From: CAMPKL01 sp963805925
GTDB lineage: Bacteria > Acidobacteriota > Terriglobia > Bryobacterales > UBA6623
DNA length: 64,000 bases
Assembly: GCA_963805925.1 (NCBI GenBank)
Contig: CAWDWB010000004.1
Span: 186,001-250,000, forward strand
Reading direction: 5' to 3'
Shown here in pieces: positions 1 through 7,437 of this stretch (position 1 is its first letter; every line of letters begins with the position of its first letter). Made by a program: the position numbers and the translations under genes. Under the pieces are notes generated by a model that worked only from the letters and a program-made list of their open reading frames with translations, was not told where the DNA came from and did no database searches.

Positions 1-1
1 G

Positions 2-1498
2 TTATTGCATGCGATCGAACTCGCCGCAGGGCTGTATTTGGACGCGACGGCGGAGCGCTGGGATGTTGCGCCGGGCAGGGCGGTCAAGATCGATCTGACG
101 GCCTTGAATCGATCGTCGGCGCAAGTGCAGTGGATCGGCGCAGAATTACGTGGCTTTGCCGACGCGGGTTACAACGCAGGGTCTCGAGGGTTGGCGTTCA
201 ATCAGCCGGAAACTCACACGATTGAGGCGCAAGCGCCCAAAGGCCTGAAGCCGTCTCAACCTCCTTGGTTGGTGTATCCGGCGACAACGGCGTATCAGCT
301 CGACGACCCGTCGCTGATCGGTCTGCCGGAAGGGCCGCCGTTGGCGGAAGTCATCTTTCAGGTGAGAGTCGGCGGAGCGGACTTGGAGTTCGTCAAGCCG
401 GTAGTCTACCGCTGGATCGATAATGCGCGCGGGGAACGCGAACGAGATGTTCTGGCGGTGGCGGAGGCCGCGGTCAGCTTCACGAAAAGCAACATGATCT
501 TTCCCGATGCGTCGTCGCGCCGGGTGAGCGTGCGGGTGCAAAGCAACCAGCAAGACGAACAGGGCCGGCTGGTTCTCGATTTGCCCGACGGCTGGAAAGC
601 CTCACCTGCGTCGTATGATGTGGCGCTGGAAAGGGTCGGGCAAGAGTCGGTATTTGATTTTGAAGTGACGCCTCCGAAGGCGGAGTCCGGCGGAATGCTG
701 GCGGCGCGGCTGGAGTTGGACGGCAAATCGGTGTCGACGGGTATGCGGGTCATCGAGTACAGCCACATCCCGATCCAGGTCGTCTTTCCGCGAGCGGAGA
801 TGCGCGTGGAGCGGACCGATGTAGTGCTGCTGTCGAAGAACATCGGCTACGTGATGGGCGCAGGGGATGAAGTCCCCGAGGCGCTGGAACAGTTGGGCGC
901 AACGGTGAAGTTATTGGGCGAGACGGAGTTGGCCACGGGCGACTTGTCTGCGTATGACTCGATCGTATTGGGCGTTCGCGCGCTGGATACGCGTCCGGAC
1001 GTGACGGCGGCCCGCGAGCGATTGCTGGACTACGTCGCGAAGGGCGGCACGCTGGTGGTGCAGTACAACGTGATGCTGCGGCGGGGCCGCGGCGGCAGCA
1101 ATCCGCTGGACCGCATGCTGGCGCCGTATCCGGTTGAGCCGTTTGTCAGCGAGGGTGACAGGCCCGACCGCATCGTGGACGAGAATTCGCCAATTGAGAT
1201 TCTGTTGCCGGACCATCCGCTGCTACAGACGCCGAATCACATTCGTCCGAAGGACTTCGATGGATGGGTTCAAGAGCGTGGCCTCTACTTCATGCAGGAG
1301 TGGGACCCGCGCTATGAAGCGCCCTGGACGAGCCATGACGAAGGTCAGCCGTCGATCCCCGGCGGAACGCTATACGCGAAGTACGGCGAAGGGACATATG
1401 TGTTTACGGCGTACTCGTGGTTCCGCGAATTGCCGAACGGCGTGCCGGGGGCGTACCGCATCTTCGCGAATATCGTAAGCGCAGGGCAGACGCGATGA
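2..1498 (+). CDS. PIG-L (LmbE-like) family deacetylase, C-terminal part, cut by the window edge
   Basis: The reading frame is open to the left edge, so the true start and the catalytic N-terminal PIG-L domain lie outside the window. The visible ~497 residues match the long C-terminal region of acidobacterial PIG-L proteins: beta-rich segments, then a glutamine-amidotransferase-like stretch (AYDSIVLGVRALDTRPD, GGTLVVQYNV) and a conserved end around 'DHPLLQTPNHI', 'GLYFMQEWDPRYE' and 'AYSWFRELPNGVPGAYR'. The family hydrolyses N-acetyl groups on sugars or sugar conjugates, but the substrate cannot be told here. The stop overlaps the next start by ATGA, so translation is coupled to the pirin gene. 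The call rests on recalled family resemblance of the C-terminus only. Confidence 0.7.
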   Translation, partial: LLHAIELAAGLYLDATAERWDVAPGRAVKIDLTALNRSSAQVQWIGAELRGFADAGYNAGSRGLAFNQPETHTIEAQAPKGLKPSQPPWLVYPATTAYQLDDPSLIGLPEGPPLAEVIFQVRVGGADLEFVKPVVYRWIDNARGERERDVLAVAEAAVSFTKSNMIFPDASSRRVSVRVQSNQQDEQGRLVLDLPDGWKASPASYDVALERVGQESVFDFEVTPPKAESGGMLAARLELDGKSVSTGMRVIEYSHIPIQVVFPRAEMRVERTDVVLLSKNIGYVMGAGDEVPEALEQLGATVKLLGETELATGDLSAYDSIVLGVRALDTRPDVTAARERLLDYVAKGGTLVVQYNVMLRRGRGGSNPLDRMLAPYPVEPFVSEGDRPDRIVDENSPIEILLPDHPLLQTPNHIRPKDFDGWVQERGLYFMQEWDPRYEAPWTSHDEGQPSIPGGTLYAKYGEGTYVFTAYSWFRELPNGVPGAYRIFANIVSAGQTR

Positions 1499-2358
1499 AG
1501 CGCCTAGTTGCAGTGCAGCGCGATCCGATACGGCACTGGGTCGGCGACGGATTTCCGGTGCGCTCGCTGTTCTCTTACGACGGCATGGGGGAGCAGATGA
1601 GCCCGTTTCTGTTGCTGGACTATGCGGGGCCGACGCAGTTTCCGCCTGGGCAAGGCAAGCGGCCCGGAGTCGGCGAACATCCACATCGCGGATTTGAAAC
1701 CGTCACGATCGTTTACCAGGGCTCGCTGGAGCACAGAGACTCGGGCGGCGCTCACGGCAAGATCGGACCGGGCGACGTGCAGTGGATGACGGCGGCTTCG
1801 GGCGTCGTGCATGAAGAATTCCACGCCGAAGACTTTGCGCGGCTGGGCGGTGTGCTGGAGATGGTGCAGTTGTGGGTGAATCTGCCTGCTGCGCAAAAGA
1901 TGTCGCCGCCGCGCTATCAAGAGATCTTGAAGCAGCAGATTCCCGCAGCGACGCTGGCCAACGATGCAGGCATGGTGCGGGTGATCGCGGGTGAGTTCCA
2001 AGGCAAGAAGGGCCCAGCAACGACGGTGACGCCGCTGAACGTGTGGGACGTACGGCTGCACGGCGGGCGCCGGGTTGAGCTCGAGATTCCGGACGGCTAC
2101 ACGACGGCGCTGGTGGTGTTGAGCGGCGAGGTTCGTGTAAATGATTCGGAGCTGGTTGGGGCCTCGGGGTTGGCGTTGTTTGAACGCGCCGGGGACCGCA
2201 TCGCAGTGGAGAGCGTGGGCGATGCGAAGGCGCTGCTGTTGTCGGGCGAACCGATCAACGAACCGATCGTAGGCCGCGGGCCATTCGTCATGAATACGCA
2301 AGAGGAAATCCGCCAGGCGATGCTCGATTACCAAAGCGGACGGATGGGACATCTGTAA
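1495..2358 (+). CDS. Pirin family protein
   Basis: A bicupin of 287 residues. The metal-binding cupin motif is 'HPHRGFETV' (His62, His64), with a second ligand pair in 'GVVHEE' (His106, Glu108), matching the four iron ligands of characterised pirins. The C-terminal half is the Pirin_C cupin. Family members are non-haem iron proteins, some with quercetinase activity and some acting as redox sensors; which applies is unknown. The ATG at 1495 was chosen because it overlaps the upstream stop by four bases and begins the conserved 'MKRLVAVQRDPIRHWVGDG' region; a longer frame upstream has no family support. It lies in an apparent operon with the PIG-L gene and the FMN reductase. Confidence 0.88.
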   Translation: MKRLVAVQRDPIRHWVGDGFPVRSLFSYDGMGEQMSPFLLLDYAGPTQFPPGQGKRPGVGEHPHRGFETVTIVYQGSLEHRDSGGAHGKIGPGDVQWMTAASGVVHEEFHAEDFARLGGVLEMVQLWVNLPAAQKMSPPRYQEILKQQIPAATLANDAGMVRVIAGEFQGKKGPATTVTPLNVWDVRLHGGRRVELEIPDGYTTALVVLSGEVRVNDSELVGASGLALFERAGDRIAVESVGDAKALLLSGEPINEPIVGRGPFVMNTQEEIRQAMLDYQSGRMGHL

Positions 2359-2369
2359 AGCTAGAGGGA

Positions 2370-2930
2370 ATGACGAAAATTCTAGGAATCTCGGGGAGCC
2401 TGCGGGCCAAGTCTTTCAACACGATGCTGCTGCATGCGGCAGCGCAGACATTAGAGGAAGGCGCCGAGTTGGAGATTGGTTCGATTCGCGGCATTCCGCT
2501 CTTTGACCAAGATGTGGAGGATGCCGAGGGCGTTCCGCAGGTTGTCGAAGAGCTGAAGGCTCGTGTGATGGCTTGCGATGGGTTGCTGTTGGTCACGCCG
2601 GAATACAACAACGGGATTCCGGGCGTGTTCAAGAATGCGATTGATTGGTTGTCGAGGCCGCCGGCAGATACCGCGAAGGTTTTCAAGAATCGTCCAGTGG
2701 CGCTGATCGGCGCTTCGCCGGGAGGCTTCGGCACGGTCTCGGCGCAGACCGCCTGGCTGCCGGTTTTGCGGACGCTGGGGACGCGTCCTTATTTCGGCGG
2801 GCGGATGGTGGTGTCGCATGCGCATCGCGCGTTCGACGACGACGGCGAGATGACGGATGCGGTGACCAAGGACCGGCTGCGGGATTTCATGCGCGGTTTT
2901 GTGGAGTTTGTGGGACAGAACTCACGCTGA
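2370..2930 (+). CDS. NADPH-dependent FMN reductase family protein
   Basis: A flavodoxin-like fold protein of 186 residues. The N-terminal 'ILGISGSLRAKSFN' is the phosphate-binding loop for FMN, and 'TPEYNNGIPGVFKNAIDW' (about residues 74-91) is the family signature next to the isoalloxazine ring. 'ASPGGFGTVSAQ' follows at about 115. Relatives (chromate, azo or quinone reductases) pass electrons from NAD(P)H to quinones or other acceptors in the cytoplasm. It starts 11 bases after the pirin stop, with 'agaggga' directly before the ATG, so it is probably in the same operon. Pirin plus a quinone-type reductase hints at redox or aromatic stress defence, which is inference. Confidence 0.9.
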   Translation: MTKILGISGSLRAKSFNTMLLHAAAQTLEEGAELEIGSIRGIPLFDQDVEDAEGVPQVVEELKARVMACDGLLLVTPEYNNGIPGVFKNAIDWLSRPPADTAKVFKNRPVALIGASPGGFGTVSAQTAWLPVLRTLGTRPYFGGRMVVSHAHRAFDDDGEMTDAVTKDRLRDFMRGFVEFVGQNSR

Positions 2931-2947
2931 AAGCTGGGCGCTAGTTC

Positions 2948-3093
2948 GACCGCATCACGGACGAGAACTCCCCATCGAGATTCTACTGGCGAATCATACG
3001 CTGTTGCAGACGCCCAATCACATCCAGCCGAAAAACTTTGAAGGCTGGATCTAAAAGCGCTACCTCTACTTCATGCAAAAGTGGGAGCCGCGC
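2948..3093 (+). pseudogene. Decayed duplicate of the PIG-L gene 3' region
   Basis: These 146 bases align along their length with positions 1166-1312 (147 bases) of the PIG-L gene upstream. Conceptually the copy reads DRITDENSP, then IEILLANHTLLQTPNHIQ, then PKNFEGWI, stop, and YLYFMQKWEPR. The parent has DRIVDENSP, IEILLPDHPLLQTPNHIR and PKDFDGWVQ. The copy has one base missing near 2971 and a CAA-to-TAA change giving an in-frame stop, so it cannot encode protein. Similarity ends at about 3093. It is best read as the remnant of a second PIG-L-type gene or a partial duplication. The whole 2931-3206 gap holds only this remnant and the leader of the next gene. Confidence 0.8.
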
Positions 3094-3206
3094 GACGCCG
3101 TGAACGGGTCCGACCGGAAAAAATGGCGGCTACGTGAGCGGCGCCCGGACATGCCCGTTCCCGTTCGGCGATTTGCGTATAGTCTGAGTGGGCCAAGGAG
3201 CCCACA

Positions 3207-5324
3207 ATGATCGAAAATCGTCAGGAATCGGAACCCACTAACCCCGAAACACCACTACAAGGCTGGAAGGAGATCTCGGCATACCTCGAGCGCGACGAGC
3301 GTACGGCTCGGCGCTGGGAGACCGAGGAAGGTTTGCCAGTGCGCCGCTACCGGACCGACCGCCGGTCGAGCGTCTACGCCTACCCGAGTGAAATAGAAGA
3401 GTGGCGGCTCGGCAAACCATTGCCTTCGGCCTCCGCAGATCCGGAAGAGTATCGAAGTAAGAGACTGCCGTTGTGGCTGGCGGTTGGGGCGATTGCAGCG
3501 GGCTTTGCTTTCTTGCTGCTGCTGAGGAGCCCGCGACTCGACCCGATCACGGAAGCAGCTTCGCCTGATAACGGCATTCGAACAACAGAGCTCCGTCGAG
3601 GCGGCAGCGTCGGCATGGTCTCTCAGGATGGGCGCTATCTATCCGAAACGGATTGGGTCAACTCAGGCGATATTGGGATCAGGGATCTCACCACAGGCGA
3701 ATACCACAGGCTCGGCGACAAACCGAAATGGGGGACGGAGTTGGGTGAGGCGGATCGGTCGATCTTCTCCCCAGACGGTAAGAAGATTGCCTACGCATGG
3801 CTGCACAGCCGAGACGGGCAGCCCGCATATGAACTGCGGGTCATCGACGCGTTCGAACAAGTCAGGACCCCAAAGACGGTCTATTTCAACCCAGAACTCA
3901 GCCACATTCAGCCCGAGGCATGGAGTCGCGACGACCGTTTCTTGGTGACGTTTCGCAACAAGGATTGGTCCGCTGGTCTGGGATTCGCTTCGATGGGCAA
4001 CGACGCAGACATCCAGATCATCAAGACTTTGCCGGAATCGCCCTCCGGGGCGTTCCTCTCGCATGACGAGCGATGGATCGCCTACAGCGCCCCCTCCTCT
4101 CCACAACAGTCGTCCGGGGACATCTACTTGATAGCCGCCGACGGGAGTCGTGAAACGACCGTTGCGCGCTCGGAAGCCGATGATCTGGTGATGGGCTTCG
4201 CTCCAGGAGACAAGAGCCTATTGTTCGTCAGTAATCGAACGGGAAACTATGATCTTTGGGCACAGAAACTGCTCGATGGTCGTCCGAAAGGAGAGCCACA
4301 GATGTTGGTGCGAGACTTCGGGCGGGCACAGTCGTTAGGCGTCCTTGCGGACGGTGCGCTTGCCTATGTGCGAGCGCTGGGTTCGGTGGATATCTTTTCG
4401 GTAGAGCTGAACTTTGAAACAGGAAAGCTGCTGAGTTCACCGCGAAAGGTTCCAACTCAACTCCAAGGTTCAAGCAATGGGCCATGGCTATCACCGGACG
4501 GCAAGCGTCTCGCCTACTTTGCGCCTCCTGGTGCTTTTGGGGACAGCCAAGCCAACCGCTACCTTTGGATCCGCGACAACGAGTCGGGCAAGGAAGACAG
4601 AGTGCCTATGACGGACCTTGACCGGCACGGTCTCGTTGTGAGGACTTATTCCGGCTTAGCCTGGTCTCCGGAGGGAAAACGTCTTTTGGCAACCGCCGAA
4701 GACTCTCGGGGCGGATGGAACTTGTGCGAGATCGATGCCGAAAGCGGCAACACAAAGATCCTAACGACTACTGGCCCCATGGAGTCACGCCCGAGACCGG
4801 TCGGCTGGAAGGCGGATGGAGCAACGGCAATCTATCGACAAGACAGGGGCATCTACGGCGTTCGAGATGGGAAGGTTGAGGAGTTATATGGCGCTCAAGG
4901 TAGATCAAGAGCTTTCAAGATATTGGAAACTTCCATCTCAAACCGTCACCACCTAATCGCTTGGCGGGAATGGGACGGCGAACCGGAGTACGTCAAGGTA
5001 ATGTCGACGGAAGGAGGAGAAGCCAAGATAGCGTTTGAGAACCGCAGCGGACCGACAACGGGCTACAACACTGGGTGGGCCGCAGACGGCAATTCGCTGC
5101 TCGTAACGCGAAATCTCAAGGGTGACCGCTTACACACAGGTGTGTGGATCGTACCGCTTGATGGCCGTGACGCGTTTGAGTCGGAACTCAGGGGTGCAAC
5201 TCTGGACCATATGAACGTACTGCCGGACGGTAAGACTGTTATGTACCAGGCGGGAAGCGCCGATCCAAGGGTTTTCAGGATCGAAAACTATCTTCCAGCT
5301 GATGATGCAGAGGCAAGGCCGTGA
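3207..5324 (+). CDS. Membrane-anchored HTH regulator with TolB-like (PD40) beta-propeller
   Basis: A 705-residue protein with three parts. Residues ~18-72 form a winged or MerR-like helix-turn-helix ('LQGWKEISAYLERDERTARR', then RRSSVYAYPSEIEEW), a type very common in Acidobacteriota. One transmembrane helix lies at about 87-106. The rest is an extracytoplasmic six- or seven-bladed propeller with PD40/TolB repeats such as 'FSPDGKKIAYAW', 'SHDERWIAYSAP', 'SNRTGNYDLWAQ', 'LSPDGKRLAYFAP' and 'SPEGKRLLATAE'. This architecture suggests a one-component CadC-like regulator sensing a periplasmic signal. The start has a good ribosome site, 'aaggag', six bases upstream. It is monocistronic or coupled to a tiny downstream frame. 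The signal and target genes are unknown. Confidence 0.85.
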   Translation: MIENRQESEPTNPETPLQGWKEISAYLERDERTARRWETEEGLPVRRYRTDRRSSVYAYPSEIEEWRLGKPLPSASADPEEYRSKRLPLWLAVGAIAAGFAFLLLLRSPRLDPITEAASPDNGIRTTELRRGGSVGMVSQDGRYLSETDWVNSGDIGIRDLTTGEYHRLGDKPKWGTELGEADRSIFSPDGKKIAYAWLHSRDGQPAYELRVIDAFEQVRTPKTVYFNPELSHIQPEAWSRDDRFLVTFRNKDWSAGLGFASMGNDADIQIIKTLPESPSGAFLSHDERWIAYSAPSSPQQSSGDIYLIAADGSRETTVARSEADDLVMGFAPGDKSLLFVSNRTGNYDLWAQKLLDGRPKGEPQMLVRDFGRAQSLGVLADGALAYVRALGSVDIFSVELNFETGKLLSSPRKVPTQLQGSSNGPWLSPDGKRLAYFAPPGAFGDSQANRYLWIRDNESGKEDRVPMTDLDRHGLVVRTYSGLAWSPEGKRLLATAEDSRGGWNLCEIDAESGNTKILTTTGPMESRPRPVGWKADGATAIYRQDRGIYGVRDGKVEELYGAQGRSRAFKILETSISNRHHLIAWREWDGEPEYVKVMSTEGGEAKIAFENRSGPTTGYNTGWAADGNSLLVTRNLKGDRLHTGVWIVPLDGRDAFESELRGATLDHMNVLPDGKTVMYQAGSADPRVFRIENYLPADDAEARP

Positions 5325-5509
5325 GGTCCAGACGGCGGCGCCTGTTGCGGGAAGCGCTGATCGTGATGATCGAGACGCTCCTGGTATTGACACTCACTGC
5401 CGTATGGGGGATACCAAGCGGAAAACGCGAAACCGCGTCTGCCGCGACGACAGAGGTTGCGGCGCAACCTAGCGCCAAAACTGGGCGAAGTCGGGTTTGG
5501 TGTCCATGA
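5321..5509 (+). CDS. Possible small single-span membrane protein
   Basis: A 62-residue frame starts at GTG overlapping the stop of the TolB-like gene (GTGA). It has a basic N-terminus (MRSRRRRLLREALIV) followed by a hydrophobic stretch ending 'LTLTAVWGIPSG', as in a signal anchor. No family is recognised. Its last ~40 bases overlap the 3' end of the convergent haem-protein gene, which lowers the likelihood. It could be a real translationally coupled partner or a chance frame. Confidence 0.3.
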   Translation: MRSRRRRLLREALIVMIETLLVLTLTAVWGIPSGKRETASAATTEVAAQPSAKTGRSRVWCP

Positions 5510-6791
5510 GAATTTCGCGGATGTTGGTACGGTCTTCGGCGGTGAGGCGGGCGTATTTTTCGCTCGTGTCTTGGCCGGAGAGGACTTCGCGGAGGCGGTC
5601 GTAGATGCGTTGTTTGGCCGGCGCGGGGATGCCGTCGAAGGCGTTGGAATAGATGAGGAAGCTGAGCGGGTACTTGAACATGCGGGTTTGCATGTCGAGA
5701 TCGCGCAGGGAACGTCCCTTCTTGTCGCGGGGGCCGCGCTGTTGGAAATCCTGGGTGAAGCTGGATACTCCCTTCACCGGATCAGTGAGCAAGGCTTCGT
5801 CGGTGAAGAGCATGTAGCCGACGAGTTCTTCGATGGCCGCTTCGACCAATTGGCCGTCTTCGGGGTCGAGTTGATCGAGCGAGGCGCCGGGGGCCCTCCA
5901 GTCGGCGCCGGCTTTGTCGAACTCGAGGCGCGTTTCGTAGCCGACGCGGGTGATGAGGTTGAACATGCGCGTCTTGTGTTCGAGCACCATGAGCGAAATG
6001 ACGTCGCTGGTAGGTTCGACGTAGGCGCCGATGTCGAGATATTCCTTGAGGTCGGTCTTGTTGGCGCCGTCACGTAGATTGACGGAGCCGACGTCGGCAC
6101 GATCTTGAATCACGAGGTTGCCCATGTGAACTTGGGAACCGGTCGTGCCGCTGACGTACCAGCCGCCCCATCGCTTTTCGAGCTTACTGCGGTCGTCGGT
6201 AACGAAGAAGCCGGCGTCGAAGATGGGGCGTCCGCTGCGCTCGGGGAAAACCGAACTCACCAATAGGCCCGGTACGCCGGAAGTGGCCGGACCTTGGTGG
6301 CACTGCAAACATTCGTTGCCGCGCCGCACGAATTGCGGGTGCAACGACTTCACTTGGTCGAGCGTGTAGAAGACTGTACCGAGATTGCGGTCTTGGACGG
6401 CAACTTCCAATACTTCGCCGAGGCGCACGATGCCGATGCTCATGCCGTCTTCGTGGTAGAGAGCGCGCGGTAAGCGAGGCGCGATGAGCGGCGCCTGGAA
6501 GCTCGTTTTGGTGAAGACGAGAACCTGGGAGCTGGTCGGGATATCCAGCGCCTTGAGGACGGAAAGGAGATAGCCGTACTCGGGATCGAAGGAGAGTTCC
6601 AACTCGTCCTTGGACAACTTCTCGCGCAATGCCTCGATGGGGTTGTCGGCCGGAGTCGTGCGGTAGCCGATCGCCGGATCGTCGGCGGGGAGCGTGCGGT
6701 ATTCGTCGAGGCGGGCGGCGAGCATCGTGCCGAGGGCGAGCGACGTCAGGGTCGCTACGAGGGCATAAGTCTTGGCGGTCTTGTTAAGCAT
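5469..6791 (-). CDS. Exported single-haem c-type cytochrome-like protein
   Basis: A 440-residue protein with an N-terminal signal or anchor helix (about residues 8-26) and one CxxCH haem-attachment motif, Cys161-Leu-Gln-Cys164-His165. Upstream lie 'SQVLVFTKTSFQ' and 'PRALYHEDGMSIG'; downstream lie 'GVPGLLVSSVFPERSGRPIF' and 'RWGGWYVSGTTGSQVHMGN'. This combination recurs in uncharacterised Planctomycete and Acidobacteria cytochromes. Function is unknown, and the haem suggests periplasmic redox work. Its ATG lies inside the 3' end of the rrf2 gene (eight-base overlap), so the two share one message. Control by an Rrf2 regulator suggests expression tied to iron-sulfur, nitric oxide or redox state (inference). 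Confidence 0.75.
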   Translation of the reverse strand: MLNKTAKTYALVATLTSLALGTMLAARLDEYRTLPADDPAIGYRTTPADNPIEALREKLSKDELELSFDPEYGYLLSVLKALDIPTSSQVLVFTKTSFQAPLIAPRLPRALYHEDGMSIGIVRLGEVLEVAVQDRNLGTVFYTLDQVKSLHPQFVRRGNECLQCHQGPATSGVPGLLVSSVFPERSGRPIFDAGFFVTDDRSKLEKRWGGWYVSGTTGSQVHMGNLVIQDRADVGSVNLRDGANKTDLKEYLDIGAYVEPTSDVISLMVLEHKTRMFNLITRVGYETRLEFDKAGADWRAPGASLDQLDPEDGQLVEAAIEELVGYMLFTDEALLTDPVKGVSSFTQDFQQRGPRDKKGRSLRDLDMQTRMFKYPLSFLIYSNAFDGIPAPAKQRIYDRLREVLSGQDTSEKYARLTAEDRTNIREILMDTKPDFAQFWR

Positions 6792-7221
6792 GTGCCGCCT
6801 CCTGAACAGGGCAAAGCGGAGCGATGGGAAGCTGATCGGTGGAGAATTCGGAAATCATGGCGGCGGCGAAGGTCTCTTCGATTTGACACAGGGCGTCGTC
6901 GAGGCGGCGATGGAGCGGGCAGAGCTGCTCATGTCCCTTGAGGCCGAGCGGGCAGCGGACGATGCGCTGGACCGGGTCGACGGCGTTGATGACGTCGAGG
7001 ATGCTCAGTTCGTCCGCCGGCGTCGTGAGGGTGAAGCCGCCGTTTTTGCCACGCTGGGCATGTACCAGACCGCTGCGGCCCAGGGCCCAAAGGACCTTGG
7101 ACAGGTAGTCGGGGGGCACCTGGGTCGCTTTGGCGATCTGACTCGTGGTCATCGGCGCATCGCTGTGATTAGCGAGCCAGACGACGGCGCGTAGGGCGTA
7201 TTCTGCGGTTTGAGAAAACAT
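6784..7221 (-). CDS. Rrf2 family transcriptional regulator
   Basis: A 145-residue protein with the full Rrf2 layout: N-terminal winged helix ('SQTAEYALRAVVWLANH', 'TTSQIAKATQVPPDYLSKVL', 'RGKNGGFTLTTP') and a dimerisation helix. Cys90, Cys101 and Cys112 lie in 'RCPLGLKGHEQLCPLHRRL' and just after it, the region that carries iron-sulfur ligands in NsrR and IscR; Cys137 is extra. Spacing differs from classical NsrR (C-x5-C-x5-C), so cluster type is uncertain. The gene is first in a two-gene unit with the haem protein and sits behind a strong sigma-70-like promoter whose -10 end abuts a palindrome, which points to autoregulation. Confidence 0.9.
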   Translation of the reverse strand: MFSQTAEYALRAVVWLANHSDAPMTTSQIAKATQVPPDYLSKVLWALGRSGLVHAQRGKNGGFTLTTPADELSILDVINAVDPVQRIVRCPLGLKGHEQLCPLHRRLDDALCQIEETFAAAMISEFSTDQLPIAPLCPVQEAAHA

Positions 7222-7240
7222 CGTCGCTATTGGTTGATAT

Positions 7241-7258
7241 CTGGATATCTATGTCCAG
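7241..7258. promoter_or_regulatory. Candidate Rrf2 operator
   Basis: An 18-bp imperfect palindrome, ctggatatctatgtccag, with CTGGA/TCCAG outer arms, overlaps the last two bases of the -10 box and covers the presumed transcription start. A further 'gatatct' copy lies at 7236-7242, repeated at 7244-7250. A repressor bound here would block the promoter. Assignment to Rrf2 is by position only. Confidence 0.5.
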
Positions 7259-7285
7259 AATATAAAGAAGAGCAATTGTTGTCAA
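7257..7285 (-). promoter_or_regulatory. Sigma-70-type promoter of rrf2-cytochrome unit
   Basis: On the minus strand, a perfect -35 TTGACA (7280-7285) is separated by exactly 17 bases from a -10 TATTCT (7257-7262). Transcription would begin near 7250, about 30 bases before the rrf2 ATG at 7221. This is among the best promoter matches in the window. Confidence 0.7.
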
Positions 7286-7437
7286 GGGTCGATGTAGGGA
7301 CAAGCAGCGAAATCACTCCTGGGGGCGGGTTGGCAGACGCGGACGCGGGAGGACCGCCAGCTAAAGCTTGGCGGCTCGGATCGGCGGCGTCGATAGCGGT
7401 ATCGGGTTGACGGCGTCGATGGAGGTAGGGGCCGAGG

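Noticed and set aside
1504..2352. A 282-codon minus-strand frame opposite pirin
   Set aside because: His/Arg/Leu-rich noise opposite a gene with clear pirin metal ligands and operon context.
7340..7377. Hairpin ccgccagc/gcttggcgg as terminator of the symporter gene
   Set aside because: The arms pair only with a bulge and no T tract follows on the minus strand.
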